Of a DNA stretch of 64,000 nt, positions 35,924 to 45,245 are shown piece by piece. The position numbers and the translations under genes are program-made. The DNA is from Cephalotus follicularis (lineage: Eukaryota > Streptophyta > Magnoliopsida > Oxalidales > Cephalotaceae): positions 221,178 to 285,177 of the forward strand of contig BDDD01001788.1 in NCBI GenBank assembly GCA_001972305.1, written 5' to 3'. How positions within the stretch are numbered: position 1 is the first letter of the stretch; each line of letters begins with the position of its first letter. The notes below the pieces were generated by a model that saw only the letters and a program-made list of their open reading frames with translations, was not told where the DNA came from and did no database searches.

Positions 35924-36410
35924 TGAGGAGCTACGCAACATGATGATTCAGGCTGGCAACATGAGACCAGTTTCTCCAAGAAGAAGTTCTGGGAGGAGCA
36001 ATAAATCCTAGAGATCTGAAAACAGAAGCAGCCCGAGTCAAAGCGAATATCCTCATAGCATCGGTAGTCCATCAGGTTCCTCCAGGCTAGGAGGACAGTT
36101 TCATGGTTCCCAGTAGAGGAGACAAAGTCGTGGCTCTTGGCTGAGGCGCTAGCAGAGGTTATCACCTCATGGAGGTCACTTTAAACTTTCCGACGATAGT
36201 GGTCAAATTCCTTTTGACCCGTGTATATATTGTCAACGCACCAACCATGCTTCAGATGATTGTTGGTGGAGGTCTAGCAGATTATTGGTTTGTGGATCTA
36301 TGGATCATATGGCTGCTGAGTGTCCTCGTAACAGGTATGGTCCAGTGAATCAGCCAGGACAGAGTTTGGCTCGATCGCAGGGCGGTTCACAGTAGAGCCG
36401 TGGTTCTGGG
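35924..36410 (+). pseudogene. G3 gag C-terminal fragment
   Basis: It begins abruptly after C2. Ser/Arg-rich linker, then a zinc knuckle CIYCQRTNHASDDC (36222-36263) and a second knuckle that has lost its first Cys (LLVCGSMDHMAAEC). TAG at 36393-36395 sits in the same frame as the downstream pol and probably replaces Gln. The capsid half of gag is missing. Confidence 0.75.
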
Positions 36411-37208
36411 TTGCAATACCAAGGTCGTCCTAGCACCAGTTCACCGTCTACAAGACGAGGAGATTGTGGCAAGCAACCTATGGAATCATCGCCTATCGTA
36501 CTGGGTAAAGTTTATGCCATGGATCAGAGTGCCACCACAGGATTCGCCTTGGTTATTGGAGGTACTTTTCATATATTTCAGCATATGGCAAGAACTCTCA
36601 TAGATCCGGGCTCATCCCATTCATACATTGGATCACATTTTATATGTTATTTTGATGTGGAACTAGAGCCTTTACCTTTTGTTATGGAAGTTAGTACACA
36701 TGTAGGAGAGTCTGTTATTTCCAAATGGGTGTGTAAGTCTTGTGCCATTGAGATCGTCGATCGTGCTTTGTTGGCGGATCTTATTGTGTTGTCGATGGGT
36801 GAATTGGATGTCATTCTTGGAATGGATTGGTTATCGATACATCATGCTTTTGTGGATTGTTATAGGAAGGTTGTAACCTTCGGTATGCCAAGCCTGTCTC
36901 AGTTCCAGTTTGTTGGAACCTTGGAGCATCAGACAATTCAAATGATTTCTGCTATGCATGTTGATAGGCTTCTGAGACAAGGTTGTAGCGGTTACCTGGC
37001 ACATGTGACAGATGGACAGAAATGGATACCGAGGTTAGAAGAGGTTCCAGTCATATGTGAGTATCCGGATGTATATCTTGAGGAATTGACATCCTTACCT
37101 TCTGATAGGGATGTGGAGTTTGCAATAGACCTCTTACCAGGGAAAACACCTATATCGAGAGCTCCTTATCGTATGGCCCATCCTGAATTGAAAGGATTGA
37201 AATTGTAA
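36411..37208 (+). pseudogene. G3 protease and RT start
   Basis: The protease loop LIDPGSSHSYIG (about 36598-36635) is followed by VILGMDWLS, the conserved end of the domain. The linker leads to DLLPGKTPISRAPYRM, the usual entry to gypsy RT. The frame ends with TAA at 37206-37208, explained by a C-to-T change in a Gln codon. Frame and order match gag upstream. Confidence 0.8.
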
Positions 37209-38774
37209 TTGCAGGAGTTGCTCGATAAAGGTTTTATCAGACCGAGTGTTTCCCTGTGGGGAGCACCTGTCTTATTTGTTAAAAAGAAGGATGGATCATT
37301 GAGGATGTGTATTGATTATTGGCAACTCAACAAAGCTACAGTCAAGAATAAGTATCTGTTATTTGATCAGCTGAGAGGATCATTAGTATTCTCCAAGCTG
37401 GATTTGAGATCAATGTATCATCAGCTCAAGGTTAGAGCCGAAGACATCCCAAAGACGGCTTTTTAGGTCACGGTATGGACATTATGAGTTCGGAGTGATG
37501 CCAGTTGGAGTAACTAATGCCCCTGCCGCATTCATGAGTTTAATTAATCAAGTATTTAGTCCATATCTTGACCACTTTTTTATGGTCTTTATTGACGATA
37601 TCCTGGTGTACTCCAAGTCTATGGAGGAAAATGGAGAGCATTTGCACTTGTCGTTGCAAGTTTTGAGAGAGCATTAATTGTATGCCAAGTTTAGCAAATG
37701 TGCATTTTGGTTGTCAGAGGTGGCTTTCCTTGGCCACGTCGTTTCTAGTGTCGGCTTATCGATGGACCCTACAAAGATAGAAGCAATTAAGGACTGGAAA
37801 AGGCCGACAAACGTGACAGAAGTTCAAAGTTTCTTGGGCTTGGAAGGTATTACTGCCGTTTTGTCGAAGGATTTTCACGGATTGCTACTCCTCTGACCCG
37901 ATTGACACAGAAACAGATAGTATTTGTATGGAATAATGATTATGAACGGAGTTTCCAAGAGCTCAAGCACCATTTAACTTCTGCGCCGATCGTGGCCTTA
38001 CTAGAAGGAAATGAAGGCTTTATTGTATATAGTGATGCATTAGGAAATGGCTTGGGATGTGTTCTGATGCAGAATAGGAAAGTGATCGCGTATGCCTCAA
38101 GGAAATTGAAACCTCATGAGGAGAATTATCCAATTCATGACCTCGAGTTGGCAGCGATAGTGTTTGCACTATGCAAATGGAGGCATTATCTTTATGGTGC
38201 AAAGTTTGACGTGTATACCGATCACAAAAGTTTGAAGCATTTATTCTCCCAGAAAGACCTGAACATGAGGCAACGAAGACGGATGGAATTGCTAACTGAT
38301 TATAATTGTGAAATACTGTACCATCCAGGCAAAGCTAATATGGTTGTGGACACTTTGAGTCGTCGATTAGCTTGCCTAACCGTCAGCCAGATTCAGGCAC
38401 GTCCACGGTTGTTGGACAAAATTAGAGAAGTCCAAGGTAAGGATGGAAACTTGCTTAAGATGGCATTGGATGATCAAGGAGGATTGAAATCTGAATTTTC
38501 CATTCAGGGAGACGGATTGATCAGATATCAGGGCATAATTTGTGTTCCCAGCAATAAGGAATTGAAGAATGAACTTTTGTCACAAGCACATCGTTCTAGT
38601 TTTTCAGCACATCCGGGGAGTACCAAGATGTTCCGAGACTTAAAGCTCAATCACTGGTGGAATAACATGAAAATAGAGATAGCTGAATATGTTGCTTCTT
38701 GCTTGACATGTCAGCAAATCAAGGCAGAACACCAGAGACCAGCAAGGTTGCTTCAACCATTGCCTGTGGCACAG
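37209..38774 (+). pseudogene. G3 RT, RNase H and integrase zinc finger
   Basis: RT blocks: [25 protein letters not shown] (Tyr-Trp where Tyr-Arg is usual), [13 protein letters not shown], then a one-base frameshift near 37465, [12 protein letters not shown] (about 37585), TAA at 37675-37677, and another one-base frameshift near 37845. RNase [19 protein letters not shown] and [11 protein letters not shown] follow. The integrase finger [10 protein letters not shown]...CLTC ends the fragment. It is cut in phase at 38774, inside the LPVAQ-WKWEH junction, by solo LTR S2. Confidence 0.85.
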
Positions 38775-39790
38775 TGTGTAATACCCCGTACCTGTTTTTA
38801 GAGGATTATAAATTAAGGCCTTGTTTGGCACATGGAAAGGACTTAAGTAGGAATTGTGGTAAGTTATTTAAACATGTGTACATGATTAGTTTGGATTATT
38901 ATATGATATATGGATTAGCTTCTTGGAGAAGCTTTGTGTTTTTCCCAAGGTGATGATGATAAGATGGGAGTTGGTAAGTGGGCTGGCAGTGCCTTCTTGG
39001 TTAGTGGAGTTCGGATTTGAGAGAGAGAAGTGAGAGAGAGAGCTGGTTTCTTCTTATTCTTCTTTCCCCTTCTTCCGTGAGCGTTTTGGTTACCCTCTTT
39101 TGCTTTTGAGCTGTGAAGGTGAGCTCTCGTCTTCCCTGGTTTGTGTTGTGTGGTGGCACGTTGCGCTGGGGCCGAGAAGGAGGATGATAGCCTGGTTTGG
39201 CTGGTTGTGTTTTCTGTTCATGCATGTGTTATGTCTTCTTCTCGATCTAATATGTGTTAGCTTGCAGACGAGGAACCTGTTGGTGTGACAGAGCATCTTG
39301 GGGTTGGTCGACGGTAGCTTGAGGCGATTTGTGAGTGGGACATTCTCCTCTATCTTTTACTTAATATTTTGTGCGCCTGTTGTTATCCTCTGGTTGAACA
39401 TTTTCTGTGGGATTTGGATCCCCGTTACCCTTGTTTATGTTGTAATCCTGTTCTTGGCAGAGTTTGAGAGCTCGGATGGTTCTTGGGTTGAATGTATGTT
39501 CTTCCTCTGACGGTTGTTGTTTGTGCCAGACGATCTCCTTCTTTTATTCTTGGTTCCTCTGATATGTGGGATGTACTGGGATGTGCGGACGGGATGCATG
39601 GGTTACGGTCGGTGGTAAAGGGTACGTCCAAGGATCAACTCTCCTTAGTATTCTCATTGTCTATGATGGGATGCTATGTGGGAACTGTCCCCGGGTTCCA
39701 GACCTGGATCTGCGGTGTACTATTGTCTGTGATGGTATGCTGAGTGTGAGTGCATGGGAGTCCTCCGTTCATTCCCATTTGGCCGGGGTT

Positions 39791-40038
39791 AGCGAGCTGT
39801 GGCTCGGATAGATACTAGCGGACGAGGTCTGGATAGATTCTAGCGGGCAAGGCCTGGATAGGTGGTAAGTGTGTTTGGCCTGGTATGGCGGCAGACCACG
39901 GATATTGTGGTGGATAGCGAGCTGTGGCTCGGATAGATACTAGCGGACGAGGTCTGGATAGATGTTAGCGGGCTGTGGCCTGGATAGATGTGTGTGTTTT
40001 GCCTGGTATGGCGGCTGACCACGGGATATTGTGGTGGT
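39791..40038. repeat. 125-bp tandem repeat in S2
   Basis: AGCGAGCTGTGGCTCGGATA begins at 39791 and 39916, and the two copies run in parallel to GATATTGTGGTGG. Inside each is a shorter unit GGATAGATNNTAGCGG repeated two to three times. Confidence 0.8.
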
Positions 40039-40804
40039 TCCTCTTCTCTTGTTTATCTTGGGCACAGTTGTTTTACTTGGGATGTTATCTTTTGCTGGAA
40101 TCCTCCGCTTATCGATGTTTGACTCTCTTTTCCTTTGGCAGACTCCGAGGAGTGGAGCCTTGTGATATTGCTGAGTTTGTGTTCCTTTTGTTTACCTCTG
40201 ACTTGTTCTGTTTTGCCCAGTGGGGCTTGATTATATATATTTTCCTTGGGCGTCCAGTGGTTGTGGATGCTCTGGAGAATGCTTGTTCTTTTTCACTAGT
40301 CATTTGGACTAATCCCCTCCCAGTTGTTTTGTAGAGGAAGCTGTTGTGGCTGCCAGGGTAGTCTTGTGGGTTGACAAGGTAGTCTGCGGGGGATGAGCAG
40401 AGCTGCTGGCTTCACGGGCTCGTCCTTGCATGCATTCATGGGGGCATATGGGTTTTATTCTTTATTGTATGGTCCTCGGCTTGAGGAGGATATGATATTC
40501 TTTTGTATGGGTCCTCGACTTTTGAGCAGGGGATGATATTTTGTGAACATGATATATATTATTTTGGAATGATAATATGATGTATTCTTGAGATGATTTG
40601 TAGTGTTTAATGATGAGATTTCGTGTTTTTACTTGAAACACTGTGTTACGATCTCCTGCTTGTTTATCGAGAAGGTTACCCGAGGTCGGCCAGGTTGGGG
40701 GATCTCCCCGGGGCAGGGGTCAACCTGTGGGACACGTGTCCTGACCTCAGGGTTGTTAGTGCTGGAATGGTTTATGTTGTGGTCTGGCATTGTCGTCGGA
40801 CTCT

Positions 40805-40945
40805 GTCCGAGGAGAACATGTTGTCCGAGGAGACGTCCAAGGAGAACGTGTTGTCCGAGGAGGACATGCCCGGGGAGGTCATGCCCAGGGAGGACATGCC
40901 CGGGGTCGGTCGTCCAATGAGGACATGCTCGAGGATGGCTCATCC
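40805..40945. repeat. GAGGANAACATG minisatellite in S2
   Basis: Short tandem variants of GTCCGAGGAGAACATGTT, then GAGGACATGCCCGGG. Irregular units of about 18-24 bases. Confidence 0.7.
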
Positions 40946-41085
40946 CGGGAAGGCATGTCTTAGGATGGTGGTGCAGGCCTGGCTTGTGTTTGTCGTGTTG
41001 TGTTGCGTGGTGTTGGCATCCCCTGCCCAGGACCCCTGGCAAGACGTAGTGTTATGCTCTTTGCCCTGGCTCCCTCCCCTGGCAT

Positions 41086-41170
41086 GTTCCTTTAGTGGAA
41101 TGGTGCGTTTGGGCAGTGGCTGTTATGTTCCTTTAGTGGAATGGTGCGTTTGGGCAGTGTTGTTGTGTTC
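41086..41170. repeat. Two 42-bp units near the S2 end
   Basis: ATGTTCCTTTAGTGGAATGG and GTGCGTTTGGGCAGTG occur twice in succession, starting at about 41086 and 41128. Confidence 0.8.
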
Positions 41171-41365
41171 CCTTTAGTTAAACGGTGAGTTTTGAATGGT
41201 TTGGTGTAAAGGATTATTTACAGTTATGCCATTTCTTGTTTTATTTCTTTGCTGCCATGTGTTTTGGCATTGTTTTTGCGTTGTTTTGGCTTAAAGGAGA
41301 TGGTAAATTCCTCCTTCCTGTCGGGCGATTCGTCCGAGGTGGTTATCCTGAGGGACGTGTCATCA

Positions 41366-42430
41366 CACAGTGGAAATGGGAACACATCACCATGGATTTT
41401 GTAACTGGATTGCCAAGGATAAGGAATAACCGTGATGCCATATGGGTCATCATCGATCACTTTTCTAAATCCGCTCATTTTCTAGCGATCAAGACAACTT
41501 ATTCTCTTGAACGGTTAGCGACCTTGTATATTGGAGAGATTGTTAGACTCCATGGTGTACCAGTTAGTGTGGTGTCCGACAGGGACCCCCGGTTCACATC
41601 TCGGTTTTGGAAGAAACTGCAAGCAGCCTTTGGTACCCAGCTGAGTTTCAGCAAAGCTTTTCATCCCCAGACTGATGGTCAGTCTGAGAGGACTATCCAG
41701 ACCTTGGAGGACATGCTTCGAGCATCCGTGATGGATTGGGGAGGCAGTTGGGATGAACATCTGCCGCTAGTAGAGTTCTCCTATAACAACAACTATCATG
41801 CCAGTATTGGAATGCCACCATTTGAGGCTCTCTATGGACGAAAATGTAGAAAACCGATTTGTTGGTTTGAGGTTGGCGAACAAAGTCTATTAGGACCAAA
41901 GCTGGTGCAAGAGACAACGGAGAAGGATAAAGCTATCAGAGAAAGGCTTATAATAGCCCAAAGTAGACAAAACAGTTACGCTGATCATCGCAAGCGAGAA
42001 CTAGAGTTCGTCGTGAGAGATCATGTATTCCTCAAGGTTTCACCAATCGAAGGGATCATGAGGTTTGGCAAAAAAGGGAAATTGGCCCCTCGATTCATAG
42101 GACCTTTTGAGATCCTTGAGAGAGTTGGTGCAGTCACCTACCAACTTGCCTTACCGCCTAGTTTATCGGATGTGTATAATGTCTTTCATGTCTCAATGCT
42201 GAGAAAGTATCATCCAGATCCTTCTCACGTGCTACAGTATGAGCCGTTAGAATTGAGAACGAACATGAGTTATGAGGAGACACCTATTCAGATCATTGAC
42301 CGCTGAGTTAAGCAGTTAAGAAGCAAGGCTATTTCATTGGTGAAAGTGCTATGGCATCATGGACTTGAGCAAGCTACATGGGAGAGTGAAGAAGAGATGA
42401 AAGCAATGTACCCTTACTTATTCTAACATT
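41366..42430 (+). pseudogene. G3 integrase core and chromodomain-like tail
   Basis: It resumes after the second CACAG in the frame left at 38774. All three catalytic residues are present: TMDFV, VSDRDPRF and GQSERT, with the expected spacing of 35 between the second Asp and Glu. The GPY/F region (RFIGPFEILERVG) and NVFHVSMLRKYHPDPSH follow. TGA at 42304-42306 interrupts before SLVKVLW, QATWESEEE and the end at YPYLF (stop near 42424). This tail fits Tekay-type chromoviruses. Apart from the stop and the S2 insertion this integrase is well preserved. Confidence 0.85.
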
Positions 42431-42456
42431 AGAAAATCTCAGGACGAGATTTCTTT

Positions 42457-42469
42457 AAGGAATAGAGGA
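42457..42469 (+). other. G3 polypurine tract
   Basis: AAGGAATAGAGGA directly before the 3' LTR start TGTAAG. Confidence 0.75.
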
Positions 42470-43600
42470 TGTAAGTTTCGGAATTATTTGCAAATGTTGT
42501 ATTATATAATATTGTGAAATGGTGATTGGGCTTGGTATTGTTTTCTTCTCTTGGGCCGAATTGGACCATGGAAGGAAAATGGATGTTGGGCCAGCCATTG
42601 TAAGAAAGGCGACATGTGTGTGTGTGTGGCGAATTCTAGAGCTTTCCGCTCAAATAAAAGGAGATCTTTTGGGGCAAAAAGGGACCACTTGCCTCATAAT
42701 TCAGGGAAGAGACAAAGGAGAGCGCATTTATCTATTGAGTTAGACTCTCTTTTTCTCTCTATGCTCGTAATTTATCTTTTCGTCTCCGGATCCCGAAGGA
42801 GACCACGAGGGAGCGAAATTGAGAGAGGAAGCTTAGTTTGGCGCAAAGAAGGAGTCGCCAGTCTTGCAGCAGTGAGTAGAACCATAAGGGAATAGCGAAT
42901 TGCGGTTTTACAACAGTCCTCCAAGATCTGCAAGAATCAATTGCTTTTAAGGTAGGTTCTACTCCTATGCCTTGAGCTGATATATGTTTATAAATATATA
43001 TGTTGTGATGTTGTATGCTTCTGTGGACTGATAAATCATATTGTTATAAATTGATATGTGGTGTTGTTATGAGCTGTTAGATCAGGATTTTGATTGGAAT
43101 CGATCGCTGGAGCTGAGGACTCCATTGAATCAGATGATTGATTGCCGGAATTGGACTTTGATTGTAGATGAGCTGTTTAACAGCCATATATTTTTGTTTT
43201 GCTAAATCCTTAGACTGTCGACGTCTCTAATCAGAGCGTTGGCGCTTTAGTGAAACTGTACCTCAGTACTAGAGGCAGACCTCGTACTCAAAGCCAAGAC
43301 TTCAGTACTTGAAGGCAGACCTTGTACTTAAAGGAAATCATATTGTTATATTTCGCACATATGTTAGACAATAAGTCTAAGTCATACCTACGCCACAAGA
43401 CTGCAAGGCAAACCTGTCCATGAAGCGCCAAAGAAGATTTGTGCCACAAGACTGCAGAGCAGACTTGTCCATGAGACGGCAGAGAACACCTACGCCACAA
43501 GACTGCAGAGCAGACTTGTCCATGAGACTGCAGAGAAAACTTGCGCCACAAGGCTGCAAAGCAAACCTGTCCATAAGGCTGCAGAGCAGACTTGCGCTTA

Positions 43601-44460
43601 GGCCGCATAAAAGAGTGGACCTGCGCTAATAGCATTGAATAGTAGAGTAGAGCAGACCTGTCCCAAATATTGTAGTACAGACTTGCGCTAATAACGCTTT
43701 GAATGGCAAAGTCGGCGTTTAACACCTGCCCTCTGTTAAACATGCTACTTATAACCTTGCATCCCTTTGATACCTCTAAATGGATTCAATAACCAGGATG
43801 TAAGGAATTGTATAATATGGAATTGTATTGTATGGTTATGAATCATAAGGGTCACCACAATTGAGATGAGCGTAAAGGTCACCACAACCGAGATGACCAT
43901 ATAGGTCACCACCGATAGAGATGACCGAAAAGGTCACCACCAATGGAAATGGCTGTAGAGGTCACCACTGATTGAGATGACCGTAAAAATCACCAAATGA
44001 GATGACTGTAAAGGTCACCAACCGAGATGAGGCCGCAGAAAAGAGTGGACCTGCGCTAATAGCATTGAATAGTATAGTTGACCAGACTTGTCCCAAATAT
44101 TATAGTACAGACTTGCACTAATAACGCTTTGAAAGGCAAAGTCGACGTTTAACACCTGCCCTCTGTTAAACATGCTCCTTATAACCTTGCATCCCTTTGA
44201 TACCTCCAAATGGATTCAATAACCAGGATATAAGGAATTGTATAGTATGGAATTGTATTGTATGGTTATGAACCATAAGGGTTACCACAATTGAGATGAG
44301 CGTAAAGGTCACCACAACCGAGATGACCATATAGGTCACCACCGATAGAGATGACCGAAAAGGTCACTACCAATGGAAATAACCGTAGAGGTCACCATTG
44401 ATTGAGATGACCGTAAAACTCACCAAATGAGATGAATGTAAAGGTCACCAACCAAGATGA
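43601..44460 (+). repeat. 430-bp tandem duplication in the G3 3' LTR
   Basis: GGCCGCAKAAAAGAGTGGAC begins at 43601 and 44031. The two units align throughout and each contains the GAGATGACC-N5-GGTCACC array. The 5' LTR has a single copy. Confidence 0.9.
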
Positions 44461-44508
44461 TCGTGAAGACTATTGATTGTATATGGCTATTGATCGTGAA
44501 GGTATGTG

Positions 44509-44511
<3 letters not shown>

Positions 44512-44568
<57 letters not shown>
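44512..44568. repeat. (TA)n microsatellite
   Basis: Uninterrupted TA run of about 57 bases, at the position where the 5' LTR has (TG)13. Confidence 0.95.
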
Positions 44569-44569
<1 letters not shown>

Positions 44570-44582
44570 ATTATGATTGTAT

Positions 44583-45101
44583 CTATTGAAACAAATAATA
44601 AATAAATAAATAAATGATTATCAACGTAATGATTTTCTTCAACAAAAACAACAGTGATAATACCCATCAATATACCACCGAATAACTCTCAACGATAATT
44701 ACATCATACAAGCTAGTAAAAATTTTATAAGACAATATATAAACTATCTCTTTGACGAAGGAAGCCCGATATACATTCTACAAACAGATGTTAAGGAAAA
44801 GACTTGCACGAGTAGAATGGATGCTTTAATGCTCGAAATTTATATAAAGGTCACTGCAACACCCCTTTTATTAATTCAACTTTGAACCAACCACTCTGAG
44901 GAGTTACAATCATAGTATTGCACCGCAGCTGGTATTATATAAACCTTTTGATACCTACGGCTCATCTGCAAACTATGCAATGGGAGGAGTAAGCAATTTA
45001 CGGTCTGAAATTACAACAATCTGCAATACATTAAATGTACATTATTAGGAATTACAACAGCATCGAATTCCAATAATTGACAGCCTGAAATTAAGAAGGT
45101 T
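44583..45101 (-). other. 3' untranslated and flanking region of the thioesterase gene
   Basis: No coding sequence. It lies downstream of the stop codon of the minus-strand thioesterase gene. AATAAA on the minus strand at 44867-44872, about 230 bases past the stop, is a plausible polyadenylation signal. A (AATA)n run lies near 44598-44614. Confidence 0.5.
44867..44872 (-). terminator. Possible polyadenylation signal of the thioesterase gene
   Basis: AATAAA read on the minus strand, a reasonable 3' UTR length (about 230 bases) after the stop at 45102-45104. Supported only by motif and position. Confidence 0.4.
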
Positions 45102-45245
45102 TCACAAATTACTATGGGCAGCAAGATACTTGGTGTGACGACCCTGAGCAATAATTTTTCCCGTTGCTTTCTTCCTTAGCTCTACACTAACAACACCAAC
45201 AGCCTTTCCAACACGTAAAGCTTTGGCCTCAATCTCAACTTCCTC
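45102..45245 (-). CDS. Thioesterase exon 3
   Basis: 47 codons plus TGA (45102-45104), after the acceptor TTCAG. Encodes [17 protein letters not shown] and ends KYLAAHSNL, the typical last strand of plant members. It directly continues exon 2 in sequence and phase although 11.5 kb apart. Confidence 0.9.
   Translation of the reverse strand, partial: EEVEIEAKALRVGKAVGVVSVELRKKATGKIIAQGRHTKYLAAHSNL

Larger units (their letters stand above)
38775..41365 (+). mobile_element. Solo LTR S2 inserted in the G3 integrase
   Basis: TGTGTAATACCCCG...GACGTGTCATCA, 2591 bp, between perfect CACAG repeats (38770-38774 and 41366-41370). No primer site, polypurine tract or coding domain accompanies it. It shares a block with the LTR at 58623 (CAACTCTCCTTAGTA then CTCATTGTCTATGA, here 39636-39665), so the two belong to related gypsy-type families. 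Several minisatellites inside are listed separately. Open frames inside it (for example 40603-41177) follow the repeats and are not supported as genes. Confidence 0.85.
4805..44582 (+). mobile_element. Nested Ty3/gypsy element G3 (host of four insertions)
   Basis: G3 is in pieces. Its 5' LTR is 4805-4874, 14733-16088 and 26222 to about 26495. Its internal region is 35924-38774 and 41371-42469. Its 3' LTR is 42470 to about 44582. The LTR starts TGTAAG...GGAATTATTTGC at both ends. Insertions G1, C1, C2 and S2 explain the interruptions, three of them with target duplications. Order of coding domains is gag zinc knuckle, protease, RT, RNase H, integrase, then a chromodomain-like tail ending near 42425, as in plant chromoviruses of the Tekay/Del type. 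The 5' LTR end, primer site and gag start are deleted at the C2 junction. No target duplication for G3 itself was found. Confidence 0.75.
42470..44582 (+). repeat. G3 3' LTR, right end missing
   Basis: TGTAAGTTTCGGAATTATTTGC onward is collinear with the three 5' LTR fragments. It includes the GCAGACCT-type array (43265-43690), the CCTCTGTTAAACATG module and a 430-bp tandem duplication (43601-44460). Similarity to the 5' copy stops soon after the (TA)n run, near 44582. No CA end or target duplication is seen, so the right end was lost. Confidence 0.8.

Noticed and set aside
40603-41177. Overlapping open frames of 105-184 codons
   Set aside because: They translate the GAGGANAACATG minisatellite and neighbouring S2 sequence. 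No family resemblance.
4800-44582. Target duplication for G3
   Set aside because: The left flank ends ATGCC, but the right LTR end is missing and no matching copy follows, so no duplication can be claimed.
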